A DNA stretch of 64,000 nt from Manihot esculenta (GCF_001659605.2 NC_035165.2:14494419-14558418), one strand, 5' to 3'. Shown: positions 1-11,121, numbered from the stretch's first letter. Translations and numbers: made by a program. The notes: generated by a model not told the origin, from the letters alone.

Positions 1-1
1 C

Positions 2-1270
2 CAGTACCCACCCTTTTCTCAAAATCCCGGGTATTCGATAGGAGGTATGTCGGATTACCCCAGCTTTAGCCCTTACCACTCCCACACGCCATACCCACCT
101 TTCTACCCACAGTACCCTATGTACCCACCCCCATCTTTCTACCCAGGTACAGCAAACCCTACCCCAGGGGATGCTGCACCTCCTCCACCACCAGCAGCAC
201 CTACTGTCCCAGAAACCCAAATGCCTAAACCTAGCTCATCTGGAGGGAGCAAGGTCAAGATGACCGACTACATGAAGCTGGGTGCTCCCCAGTTTGAAAC
301 CGGTGATGACCCGTTTGTGTATCTTGAGAGGGTCAGAACGATTACAGATGAGATAGGAGCTGATGATAGTAGAGCCATTCAGATGGCTAGGTTCACACTA
401 AAATGCAAGAAGGCCCGAGAGTGGTTTAAAAACTATGTGAACCCGAGGTTGGACAGCCTATCATAGGAGGAGTTTGCAAATGAGTTTGCAGGATGGGCTT
501 TCCCTGACAGTTCAAGGGAGTTGAAGATGATTGAATTTGAGCAGTTGAGGCAGTCAGATGAGATGAGTGTGGATGAGTATACAGACAGATTCTTGGAGCT
601 GTTGCCATTTGCTAGGCAAAATCTTGACACGGATCAGAAGAAGTCTAGGAGGTATATCATGAGGCTTCATTCCGGGTATTCCTCCTTGATCCAGTCAGCC
701 GAGAGGGAGAGTTTCCATGCCATAGTGGATATGGCTCAGAGGATGGAGGCTAGTGCAATCATCGAAGGGAAAGTCAAGCAGTCAGTGGCACAGCCTTCTG
801 GTTTCAAGACCCCGGTGGGGGAAAGTTAGACCCTTCCTCTTTGAGTTCAGGCAGTAAGAGGTGGGTCAACACCACCAGGAAGCCAAAGAAGAACAAGTTC
901 TGGAGCAAGATCAAGTCAGGTCTAGGATTGGGAAGTGGCTCGAGCTCAGGTGCAAATAATGCAGTATATAGGAAGTGTGGGAAGCCGCACAAGGGTGTAT
1001 GTCTGGTTGGGACGACAGCCTGCTTTAGATGTGGGCAGGAGAGACACATGGCTCGGGAGGGTCCTAGAGCAGCTTTTATGGCACAGTCTCAGCAGATAGC
1101 CTCTGGTAGTGTGGCTCAACCAGTAGCTCCAGCCGCGACTCAGGCCAGTGGCAGAGGCAGAGGGAGAGGGGCAGCCTCTTCTTCAGCGGGTTTTAGAGGT
1201 GAAGGTCCATCAGCTCCAGCACGGATCTTCACCATGACACAGCACGAGGCAAATGCATCGAACACCGTGG
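2..1270 (+). pseudogene. gypsy gag (capsid/nucleocapsid), broken
   Basis: The frame is open from base 2, so the ATG at 47 is internal and gag begins outside the window. A Pro/Tyr-rich N-terminal stretch is followed by a retrotransposon gag domain (about 270-830; FVYLERVRTI, AREWFKNYVN). Defects: an in-frame TAG at 464-466, and a 1-nt frameshift around 815-840 near a run of G. After the shift, a basic linker leads to a CCHC zinc knuckle (CFRCGQ, about 1021-1065) whose last cysteine is replaced by glycine, which should impair nucleic-acid binding. Gag would form the virus-like particle. The Arg/Gly-rich linker at about 1140-1200 precedes the protease. Confidence 0.85.
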
Positions 1271-4200
1271 TGGCAGGTAATCTCATCATTGGTTGCTCGG
1301 ATGTTTATGCCTTAATGGACCCCGGTGCATCTCATTCTTTCATTGCTCCGAGGGCCGTCGAGAGATTGGGTTTGATGGTCTCTGGGTTAGAGTGTCCTCT
1401 ATGGGTCAGTGGACCCAAGTGTGACCCGTCAGTGGCAGAGTCAGTCTGCCAGTGTAGTCCAGTTTTTGTTGAGGGGAGATGCCTTTCTGCCGACCTTGTG
1501 GTTCTAGATTTGACAGATTTTGACGTCATTCTAGGGATGGATTGGCTATCTACCCATGGTGCTACCTTGGACTGCAGAGACAAGGTAGTTAAGTTTAGAT
1601 GTCGAGATGGGTCAGAGGTTGTCTTCAGAGGAGACAGGGGGAGTACACCTAGAGGTTTGATATCAGCTCTTCAGGCTCGTAGGCTACTCAGGAGGGGTTG
1701 TCAGGGTTTTCTAGCTCATTGAGGGAGCTGGATAGTCATGTCAGAGAGCCCGCCTCAGTGCCCGTGGTCAGTGAGTTCTTAGACGTTTTTCCAGGCGAGC
1801 TGCCAGGTTTATCACCTGCTAGGGAAATAGAGTTCGAAATTGAATTGATGCCTGGAACCAGACCGATCTCTATCCCTCCCTACAGGATGGCACCAGCAGA
1901 ATTGAAAGAGCTTAAGGAGCAGTTGCAAGAGTTGGTAGATGGAGGCTTCATCCGACTGAGTACCTCACCTTGGGGTGCTCCAGTGTTGTTTGTGAAAAAG
2001 AAGGATGAATCCCTCAGACTTTGTATAGACTATAGGCAGTTGAACAAGATCACTACCAAGAATAAGTACCCGTTGCCGAGGATCGACGATCTATTCGACC
2101 AACTAGCAGGAGCAGGTTGTTTCTCCAAAATAGATCTGAGTTCGAGGTACCATCAGCTGAGGATAAGAGAAGAGGATGTGCCGAAGACAGCATTCAGGAC
2201 CAGATATGGGCACTATGAGTTTCTTGTGATGCCGTTCGGGTTAACCAATGCCCCTGCAGCATTCATGGATCTCATGAACAGAGTGTTTAGCCAGTACCTG
2301 GATCACTTTGTTATTGTCTTCATAGATGATATCTTAGTGTATTCCAGGAATGCAGAGGAGCATGCCCATCATCTGAGGTTAGTTCTGCAGACCTTGAGGG
2401 AACATGGCTTGTATGCCAAGTTCTCCAAATGTGAGTTCTGGCTGAGGAGCATTTCATTCTTGGGGCATGTGGTGTCAGAAAATAGAATCGAGGTAGACCC
2501 CAAGAAAGTGGAAGCTGTAGCAAACTAGCCTAGACCCACTACAATGACAGAGATCAAGAGCTTTTTGGGTTTAGCAGGTTACTACAGGAGGTTCGTTCAG
2601 GACTTCTCTAAGATTGCAGATCCCATGACCAGGTTGACTAAGAAGAATCAGAGGTTTGTGTGGACCGACCAGTGTGAAGAGAGCTTCGAAGAGTTAAAGA
2701 AGAGGTTGACTTCAGCACCAGTGTTAGCTCTGCCATCTAGTAATGAAGACTTCTCAGTGTATTGTGATGCATCCCGAGTGGGACTGGGTTGTGTGCTAAT
2801 GCAGAATGAAAGGGTGATTGCTTATGCTTCTAGACAGCTGAAGAAGCACGAGTTGAATTACCCTACACATGACCTAGAAATGGCAGCAGTAATCTTTGCA
2901 CTCAAGATGTGGAGGCACTACCTTTATGGGGTAAAATGTGAGATCTTCACAGATCATAAGAGCCTGCAGTACATCCTGAGTCAGATAGAGCTGAATTTGA
3001 GGCAAAGAAGATGGGTAGAACTGCTCAGTGACTATGATTGCAAGATTCAGTACCATCCGGGTAAGGCGAGTGTTGTGGCAGACGCCTTAAGCCGAAAATC
3101 ACTTGGCAGTTTGTCCCATATTTTAGCAGAGAGAAGACCAGTGGTGAGGCAGTTCTTCGAGCTCATTAATGAAGGTCTACAGTTGGAGTTGTCTGGTACA
3201 GGTGCTTTGATTGCCCAGATGAGAGTGGCACCTGTGTTTCTGGAGCAGGTGGCTCAGAAATAGCACGAGGACCCAGAATTAGTGAAGATTGCCAGGACTG
3301 TTTAGTCAGACAAGAATGAAGAGTTCAGATTTGACAGCAAGGGGATCCTCCGCTATGGGAATAGATTGTGTGTACCAGATGACGTAGGTCTGAAGGGAGA
3401 CATTATGAGGGAGGCTCATAATGCCAGATACAATGTTCACCCCGGAGCCACCAAGATGTATCAAGATCTGAAGAAAGTTTATTGGTGGTCAGCTATGAAG
3501 AGAGAAGTGGCACAGTTCGTGTCAGCCTGCGAAGTATGTCAGAGGGTGAAGCTGGAACATTAGAAGCCGGCTGGAATGCTTAACCCACTACCTATTCCAG
3601 AGTGAAAATGGGAGAATATAGCTATGGACTTCGTGGTGGGGCTACCGGCGGCGTCCAACAGATTAGACTCCATATGGGTGATTGTAGACAGACTAACCAA
3701 ATCTGCTCACTTCATTCCTGTCAGGAGTAACTACTCTGTGGACAAGTTGGCGCAGGTGTATGTTGATGAGGTTGTCAGGTTTCATGGGGTTCCTGTTTCA
3801 ATAGTGTATGATAGAGGACCCCAGTTCACCTTCAGGTTTTGGCGGAGTCTGTAGAACGCTATGGGTACCAGGTTGGATTTTCGCACTGCTTTCCATCCAC
3901 AGACGGACGGACAGTCAGAGAAGACCATCCAGACAATAAAGGATATGCTCAGAATGTGTGTGCTGGATTTTGGTAGTTCTTGGAGGCAGCATCTACCTTT
4001 GGTAGAGTTTGCCTACAATAACAGCCATCATGCTAGCATAAGGATGGCTCCATATGAAGCTTTGTATGGAAGGAAGAGCAGATCACCTGTTTGTTGGGAA
4101 GAAGTTGGAGAAAGGGCCTTGGCAGGGCCTGAGCTAGTAGAGATCACCAGCAGAGTGGTGCCCATAATCAGAGAAAGGATCAAGACTGCTGTGAGCAGGC

Positions 4201-4661
4201 AGAAAAGTTATGCAGATATCCGCAGAAGGCAATTGGAGTTTCAGGATGGGGATTTGGTATTGCTCAAAGTGTCTCCAATGAAAGGGGTGATTCGGTTCGG
4301 GAAGAAAGGTAAGCTAGCTCCACGGTACATCGGACCCTTTGAGATCTTGTAGAAGATTGGGAATGTATCGTACAAGTTGGACTTACCTGCTTCTATGGAG
4401 AGAATCCATCTGGTTTTCCATGTTTCCATGTTAAGAAAGTTCGTGTCAGATCCGAGCAAGATTCTTAGTGAGCCTGATGTGGAGATCCAAGAAGATCTCA
4501 CCTATGTTGAGCAGCCAGTGCGGATCATAGACACCAAGATTAGAAAGTTGAGAAACAAGGAAATCCCGATTGTGAAAGTCCTTTGGAATCACCACAACAT
4601 TGAGGAGTGTACCTGGGAGACACGGGAGTCCATGCTCCAGCAATATCCTCATCTCTTTTAA
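1271..4661 (+). pseudogene. gypsy pol: protease-RT-RNase H-integrase-chromodomain, broken
   Basis: Protease: DPGASHSF at about 1318-1342, an active-site variant of D-T/S-G. A 1-nt frameshift near 1719 moves pol to the frame of 1698. [13 protein letters not shown] and the catalytic FIDDILVYS (about 2320-2350). RNase H: FSVYCDAS to [11 protein letters not shown] (about 2748-2975). Integrase: zinc-binding HHCC region (about 3410-3550), then a catalytic core with [15 protein letters not shown] and TDGQSE. Chromodomain: ends at 4661 ([17 protein letters not shown]). In-frame stops lie at 2526, 3261, 3303, 3561, 3603, 3852 and 4350. Comparison with the open copy at 61418-64000 shows each arose from a CAG or TGG codon by a transition. 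Confidence 0.92.
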
Positions 4662-4745
4662 AGTAAGTGTTATGTGTTTTATGTGAATGTTTATGTTTTA
4701 TGCCATGCTATGTTTGTTTGGTGAACATTCGGGATGAATGTTCTT

Positions 4746-4757
4746 AAGGGGGAAGAA
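4746..4757 (+). other. Polypurine tract of the left gypsy element
   Basis: AAGGGGGAAGAA lies directly before the TGTAATA start of the 3' LTR. This is the expected plus-strand priming site for LTR retrotransposons. The minus-strand relative has the same arrangement at 61287-61300. Confidence 0.85.
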
Positions 4758-5082
4758 TGTAATATCCGGCTAAACTCCGGTATCGGAATTCCGACCGTCC
4801 GGTGGAATCCCGGATGTCGGAAACCTCTAGAAGGCTAAAACCATGTTTTCATAAAATGTTTTAATGTATTTTATGATTTTAAGTAAGAAAGAAATTGAGT
4901 TTTGAATGAAAAAGACCAAAGAGGCATTTCCAGGTTCGGCCGCCGAACATTGGAGAGTTTAGGGGGGCAAGTTAGACTTCCGAAAGTTTTAAAGGTTCGG
5001 CCGCCGAACCTCATGTTCAGCCGCCGAACTTGCATGAGTTTTGGAGGCACTTTAGGCTGCCGAAAGGTGGTCTGGCAGCCCC

Positions 5083-5090
5083 TATAAAAG
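5083..5090 (+). promoter_or_regulatory. TATA box of the left LTR
   Basis: TATAAAAG sits 325 bp inside the LTR and is conserved at the matching place in the other three LTR copies. Start of transcription is inferred about 25-35 nt downstream, not observed. Confidence 0.7.
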
Positions 5091-6264
5091 GGCTCCATGG
5101 CCGAAACGGGCGAGTTTTCTCCCCATTTTAGGCCACGGTGAGTCCCGGCTCTCCCATGGTTCGTTTTTGATATTTTTCCTCCGATCTTTAGAGTTTTAAC
5201 GAGTTTTATCTTGATTTGAAGATATTTGAGCAAAAGAGCAAGTTTTGGAGCTTGGAGACCAAAGAGTTCAGATCTCCCCCATCTCCAAGTTAGGATCGTT
5301 TCTCCTCTAGATCTTCAAGAGGTAAGCTTCGATCCTGCCATTCTAGTATGTTTTAAACAAGTTTTATAAGTTTTGTGGGGTAGAAAATGCATGTTTAGGT
5401 TATTGTTGGTTTTATAGGTTTATGTTGAGTTTTTGAGCAATGTGTGTATATTTGTATGTTTGATATGTTGTAGTTGGGGTTTAAGATAGTTTGAAGCCCC
5501 TAGGAGCTTATGTATGAATGTATGTATGTTGTGGAAGTGTTTATGCATGTTTTGTTTGAGTTGTGAAGTTTGGGAGGCATTTGTGCATGTTGGAGGTTGA
5601 GTTTCTGCCCTTTGGGAAGAACTCAGGTTCGGCAGCCGAAGGGACTTTCGGCCGCCGAACCTGCCTGTGGAGGCCAACTTTTGGCTGCCGAACCCTGCCC
5701 CCGAAAGTGGACTTTCGGCTCTGGAAGGGAGTTTCGGCCGCCGAAGGTGCCGCCGAACATGCATGAGTTTCGTCTCTGGAGGGAACCTTCGGCCGCTGAA
5801 AGTGCCGCCGAAGGTGCATGACTTTCGACTCTGGACGGACGTTCGGCCGCCGAACCTGCTGCCGAAAGTGCCCTGTTCAGCCTTCCTTTGCATGATTTAT
5901 GTGATTGTGTTAAGGTGTTTTAGGGGGTTTTTGGGGAGTATTTTAGAGTCATGTTCATGGATGTTTGGTCCCTCATTTGAGTCCACATGTGTAGGTTCGG
6001 CAGCCAAAAGTGAGACAGCTGCTTCAGTGTTTTGTCAGAGCTAACCTGAGGTGAGTAGAATAAACACTTATGTTTTAAAGCAAATAAATATAGATTTGAG
6101 CATGTTCATGCATCACGAATGCCATGTGATATTCTAGGTTGTTGCATTAGAATTCACGAATATGTTGCATTGCATAATTTGATGATGATGTGGATGGTTG
6201 TTGGATGATCCTTAGTCCTCAATATGATACGATGTAATATGATACGGTATGGTATGGTATGGAA

Positions 6265-6402
6265 GTCCGGTTGACCCATTCTACGTCCCGGCACTATGTA
6301 AGAGAAAGACCGGTTGACCCATTCTACTTCCCGGCATGTTGGAATGTTATGATATGTTATATTTAAGAGAAAGTCCGGTTGACCCATTCTACGTCCCGGC
6401 AC
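6265..6402 (+). repeat. Minisatellite in the left LTR, 3 units
   Basis: Three near-identical units of about 30 bp (core GGTTGACCCATTCTAC) lie at 6265-6294, 6308-6337 and 6373-6402, separated by AT-rich spacers. The other LTR copies have different repeat units at the equivalent place. Confidence 0.85.
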
Positions 6403-7029
6403 CTTGGAAGGTAGAGGACTATTGGTGACAATACCATCCTTGATGTGATTGGTTTGTGATGTGTTGCATTTCATGAAAGCATGAAATTTAAAGTGAATAT
6501 TTATTTATTCTGCTCACTGGGCTTTATAGCTCACCCCTCTCCCTTAACCCCCAGATTTGCAGGTACAGGGTAGACCAGGAGTAGAGTCATGTTTTATGTA
6601 ATAGCTAGATGTGGACATGAATATGATGTAATGTAAAAGTATAGTATAGAAATGTAAAGTATTGATGCTTATGGAAGTTTAGAGTTGTGCTTGACCATAG
6701 TAATATGTTAATCCCTTTCTAGTACATGATCTCAAATGTTTAATGATGATTATTGTAAACCAAGCTTAATGTATGTTATGTTACCCCATTGTAGTATTTG
6801 ATGAAGACTCCAGTGCGAGGTTTTATGTTATTATTTGTGCATGCACAGGTTAAACTTAATGAATGAAAGAATGATTAAATGAGAAAGTTTTAAATTTTTA
6901 TGTAATTGTTGATCATGTATGGGATTAAACAGGTATACAGGATAAATATTTGGCTTGCTACGGGTCCCGGCGGCCTTAAGCCGATCTGGATCCTAGCGCC
7001 GATAGCGGTCCGATTTTCGGGTCGTTACA

Positions 7030-7600
7030 GAGCTTTTAAGGAATACAATTGTATCTATAAGCCTCAGATTTTTTGTTTGGTTGAGCCTCGAATTTCTGGC
7101 CATTCAGTTGATAATGTTTGTAAACAGCTAGGTTATGATAATTGGGTTCGTGTTGAGACTTTTGGTTTCAGTGGGGGCATCTGGATTTTATGGTTAGAAA
7201 CATTTTTTAAGTTAACGCTTGTGTCGACAAATCCGTAATTTGTTACATGCATTGTGTTACTTGATAATGGGGACTCGTGGTTAGTAAGTTTTGTGTATGC
7301 CAGCCCTGACATTAGTTTACGAAGACGTTTGTGGCATTTGTTATGGGTTTCAATGGAAGTGAGAAAAGTCGGTTACTGTTAGGCGATTTCAATTCTTTTA
7401 CGAGCGAGAATGAACAAACCGGCTATGTTAATGTTCATAGTATTGAGGCTAGTGATTTTCGGAGATGGATTTTTGATAACTCACTTATTGATTTGGGTTT
7501 TGAAGGTACTCCTTTTACTTGGAGTAAGGGTGGTATTAATTCTTCTTATAAAGCTGCTCGATTAGACCGTTGCTTGTGTACTGAGATTTAGCGTATGACA
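7030..7600 (+). pseudogene. LINE AP endonuclease domain remains
   Basis: The frame resumes immediately after the LTR end (AFKEYN, IFCLVEPRISG). Further segments match the conserved core of plant L1 endonucleases, including LLLGDFNSFTS at about 7370-7405 and GFEGTPFTWSKGG with ARLDRCL near 7498-7575. A stop near 7238 and a frame change before 7331 break it. The enzyme would nick target DNA to prime reverse transcription. Confidence 0.82.
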
Positions 7601-7954
7601 TTTTCTAGAGCTACAGTTATTCATGCTCCAAAGTTGCATTCTGATCATTGTCCTATTTTTATGAATTGCTTTGGAGTTACAAATTCTTCTGTTCGTCGTT
7701 TTCATTTTCAAGCGGCTTGGACAGCTCACAAAGATTTTGTTGATGTTGTTTTCCGTGTCTGGAAGCAAAATACTTCTTTATTTGATAATTTGAAATCAAC
7801 CAAAGACTCATTAAGCCAGTGGAACCGATCTGAGTTTGGGAATATTTTTCATAATAAGCAGAGGTTGATCCGTCGAATTGATGGTGTTCAAAAAAGCTTA
7901 GCTATCCGGCGAACGAGAGGTTTAGTGAAGCTGGAATTTAATATGAGATGACAG

Positions 7955-9170
7955 CTTGAAGATGTTTTGAAGCAGGAAGAATTGTACTGGTTTCAACAAT
8001 CTAGGGAGGATTGGATTGTTTCTGGTGAGAGAAATACAAGGTTTTATCATCTTTCTACTGTGATTAAACACAAAAACCAGCAAATTCTCAAGCTGAGAAA
8101 TGGGAACAATGTGTGGATTAAAGATTCTAGTCAACTTAAAGAGCTTGCTAATGGTTACTATCAGGAGCTATATTCGAAAGATTTGGTGGTTGACTGCAGC
8201 CATTTTGTTAGACCTGATGGGCCTACTCTTTCTTCTTCTCAACGATTGCTTCTGGATCGTTCTTTTTCTCATGATGAAGTATATGATGCTTTACGCCTTA
8301 TGTCTCCTTACAAGGCTCCAGGACCCAACGATCTACAAGCAGTTTTCTTTCAGAAATCTTGGTCTGCGGTTGGTTCACAGGTTTCTGCGTTTATTATTGA
8401 GGTCTTGGGTGGGAGGGAGTTTCTAGAGGAAGTTAATGAAACGGTGCTGACTCTTTATTCCTAAAATTGCTTGTCCAGAATTTATTTCTCAGTTCAAACC
8501 AATTAGCTTATGTAACGTGATCTATAAGCTTGTTATAAAAGTGTTGGTTAACAGACTGAAAGATGTTTTGAGCTCTCTCATTGGATTGGAACAAAGTAGC
8601 TTCGTTCCTGGCTGACAAATTATTGATAACATTGTGGTGTTTCAAGAAGTTTTGCACACTATGAGAACTTTTAAGCAATCAGGGGGTTTTATGGCGATTA
8701 AAATTGATATTGTAAAAGCTTATGATAGACTAGATTGGGATTTTATTCAGTGGGTGTTGGGTTCTTACCACTTCTCCGATGCTTGGATTTCTACTATTAT
8801 GAATTGTGTTAGAACATCTTCTATGTCAGTGTTATGGAATGGTGAGAAGTTAGAATCTTTTAAACCGACTCGTGGTGTGTGACAAGGCGATCCAATGTCT
8901 TCATATCTTTTTGTTATGTGTATTGAATAACTTTTGAGAATGTTTAAACAGCTTGTTCATCAAGACAGATGGAAGCTAATTCCTATCTTGAGTAATGGTC
9001 CGATGATTTCTCATCTTATGTTCGCGGATGATATGGTTTTGTTTGCAGAAGCTTTTGTGGAACAGTTGGATTTGATTTTATCATGTCTGGATGACTTTGC
9101 TAAGGCTTCCGGGCGGAAAGTGAATTTAGCTAAGTCTTCTCTTTATATGTCGCCTTTTTGTTGATAGTGA
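7955..9170 (+). pseudogene. LINE reverse transcriptase domain remains
   Basis: Motifs in order: GERNTRFYH, MSPYKAPGPN, MAIKIDIVKAYDRLDW, a QGDPMSSYLF region at about 8882-8911, and the catalytic FADDMVLF at about 9020-9045. It spans several pieces (7967-8464, 8634-8882, 8934-9164) separated by stops and small frameshifts. The YXDD-equivalent FADD is the form usual in plant L1 elements. Confidence 0.88.
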
Positions 9171-9390
9171 TTTGGCGTCACTTTTGTCTTCAAGGTCAGG
9201 TATTCCTTTGACTGCTGATTTGGAAAAATACTTGGGTGTGCCATCTATTCATGGGAGGATTTCAGTCTCGACATATGGCAGTATTTTGGATAAAATGAAA
9301 GGCAGACTTGATGGCTAGAAGGCGAGAGCTCTATCAAAAGCTGGACGACTAACGTTAGTTCAATCAGTTCTTAATGTTATTCCTGTTTTT

Positions 9391-11090
9391 GTGATGCAGA
9401 GTGCTCTTTTACCGGTATCGCTTTGCAATAAAATGGAGAAAATATGCATGAACTTTATTTTGCATTGGAAGGATGTGAAGCCAGCTGTACATCTGATTAA
9501 TTGGGATACAATGTCCTTGCCGAAGCAGTTAGGTGGTCTTGGCATTAGAAATATGCGACAAATGAACCAGGCTCTATTAGGGAAGTTGTGTTGGCGAGCT
9601 TATAAGAATCCGCAAGCTTTGTGTGTTAGGTGTCTTTTCAATAAATATGAGTCGGGTTTTGTTCATTTGGAGGTCGCTAAGCGAGCTAATAGTTCAGTCA
9701 ATTGGAAATCTTTTTGTTATGGTTTAGAGCTATTTCGAAAAGGGGTAGTTATAGATGTGAATAATGGGATGCACACTAGATTTTGGCTGGATGATTGGCT
9801 TTCGGTTGGGCCTCTTTGGAATTTTGCACTTAAACCATTGATTGAGTTGAATATGCAGGTTTGTGTTCGATATTTATGGGTTCCTAATGTAGGCTGGAAT
9901 TGGGACATTTTTAATTCTCTTCTTCCTACTGATGTCCTTTTATATTTCCAATCAATTACTTTAGTTGATGATATGTTGTGTTTGGATGGTTTTGCGTGGA
10001 AGCATTCTTCTTCTGGCTTATCTACAGTTAAGTCAGGGTTTGATACGTTTTATTCAGAAGTGCCAGGATCTAATATGGATTGGCAAGGGCTATAGAAGAT
10101 TAGGGTACCACAGCGAGTTCGAGTGTTTTTGTGGGAAGTGGCACATGAGAAAATCATGGTTAATATTCAATGCCGAAAGCGAGGATTTATTGATTATGAT
10201 TTATGTCATCTTTGTGGAGTTGCAAGTGAATATGTTTTGCATGCTCTACGAGATTGCCAACATGTGAAACAAATTTGGAATTCCTTTTTCCCTATCAATT
10301 TAGTTTCTCCATTTTTTGATATTTTGAATGTGCCTTTATAGCTATCTGCTAATATAGAAAAAGTACGGTTATTGTCTAATGGAATACCATGGGATGTGCT
10401 TTTTAGTTCGGCTGTTTGGTGGTTATGGAAGCGAAGAAACTTGTTGGTTTTTAATGAGAATAATGACCAGGATACTATTGATCTGTCCTTTATTCAGCTT
10501 CGAGTAAAAGAATATGTTCATGCATGGAGGTTTTTGGTGCAGGCTGGGTCTGGACCGACAGGCCGGTCTTTGAAGTATGTTGGGTGGAAGCTGCCAGAAA
10601 CAGGCTGGGTGGTAGTGAATTCCGATGGTAGTGCATTGTTGTCGGCAGGAAGGGCAAGTTGTGCAGTTTGTTTTTGAAACAATGAAGGTAGATGGCTTTT
10701 GGGCTTTCAACGGTTTTTGGACAATTGTGGAGCAATGGAAGCTGAGCTATAAGGAATATATTATGCTTTAGTATTAACATGGGATTTAGGGTGAAAGAAG
10801 ATTGAAGTTCAAACGGATTCTCAACTTGCGTTAGATTTACTTGCAGGTAGAGGTGCAGGAGTTTTTAGAGTTGCTAATTTGGTGAGGAATTGCCGTGATC
10901 TTATCAATAGAAGCTGGTAAATCAAGATGGTAAAAATTTACAGGGAAGCAAATGCGGTAGCGGATCGTTTGACTAGTTTAACCATTGGTGATGATTTTAA
11001 TTTGAAAATTCATCAATGGCCTCCTGTTACTATTAAATTTTTACTGGATGCTGATAGATTGGGGCTTTCATGGCCTAGATTAATAAAATA
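9391..11090 (+). pseudogene. LINE C-terminal region: zf-RVT and RNase H-like remains
   Basis: After RT, a connection region (WKDVKPAVHLINWD, LGGLGIRNM) leads to a zf-RVT-like stretch with the pattern CHLCG...H...C at about 10206-10260. The RNase H-like domain starts with WVVVNSDGSA at about 10605 and continues through QTDSQLALDLL and REANAVADRLT to about 11000. Stops at 10095, 10339, 10675, 10750 and 10790 break it. Confidence 0.82.
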
Positions 11091-11121
11091 AGGGCTCTAT
11101 CCCTCTTTTTGAAAAAAAAAA

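Larger units (their letters stand above)
1..7029 (+). mobile_element. Ty3/gypsy chromovirus (Tekay-like), decayed, 5' part outside window
   Basis: Domain order is gag, zinc knuckle, aspartic protease, reverse transcriptase, RNase H, integrase, C-terminal chromodomain, polypurine tract, 3' LTR. That order, the pol sequence and the terminal chromodomain identify a Ty3/gypsy chromovirus of the Tekay type. The 5' LTR lies left of the window. The coding part is broken by in-frame stops and frameshifts, so this copy cannot be autonomous. It sits inside a LINE endonuclease reading frame whose sequence resumes at 7030. The target duplication cannot be verified because the other flank is missing; the right-hand candidate is GAGCT at 7030-7034. 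A close relative with an open pol lies on the minus strand at 59169-64000. Confidence 0.93.
4758..7029 (+). repeat. 3' LTR of the left gypsy element (2.27 kb)
   Basis: Begins TGTAATATCCGG and ends GGGTCGTTACA. The same ends occur, reverse-complemented, in three other copies in the window (11660-13991, 14555-16992, 59169-61286). It holds TATAAAAG at 5083-5090, clusters of TTCGGC-N-GCCGAA before and after the TATA box, an AG|GTAAG donor-like site at 5321/5322, an AG|GTGAGT site at 6050/6051, three copies of a roughly 30-bp minisatellite at 6265-6402, and an acceptor-like TTTGCAG ending at 6562. If transcription starts just after the TATA box, U3 is short (about 350 bp) and the transcribed part of the LTR is about 1.9 kb. 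Confidence 0.92.
7030..11121 (+). mobile_element. L1-type LINE, decayed, 5' part separated by a gypsy insertion
   Basis: ORF2 order is visible: AP endonuclease remains (7030-7600; LLLGDFN, TPFTWS), reverse transcriptase (about 7960-9170), a zf-RVT cysteine/histidine region (about 10095-10300) and an RNase H-like domain (about 10590-11000; NSDGSA, DSQLAL, REANAVAD). It ends with a poly(A) tract at 11112-11121 after a TAATAAAATAAGG segment. Many stops and frameshifts make it inactive. The gypsy element 1-7029 has inserted in the endonuclease frame, so the LINE is older than the gypsy copy. The LINE start and its target duplication are outside the window. Confidence 0.9.

Noticed and set aside
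5420..6044. Overlapping frames rich in RRPK, AAE and FGGR on both strands (also at 12834-13242, 13589-13922, 15809-16247, 60142-60579)
   Set aside because: They arise from the GC-rich palindromes in the LTR. All frames stay open on both strands, and none is preserved between copies.
6240..6410. CRISPR-like spaced repeats
   Set aside because: The repeats are an LTR minisatellite in a plant nuclear sequence; the spacers are AT-rich linkers and no cas genes exist here.
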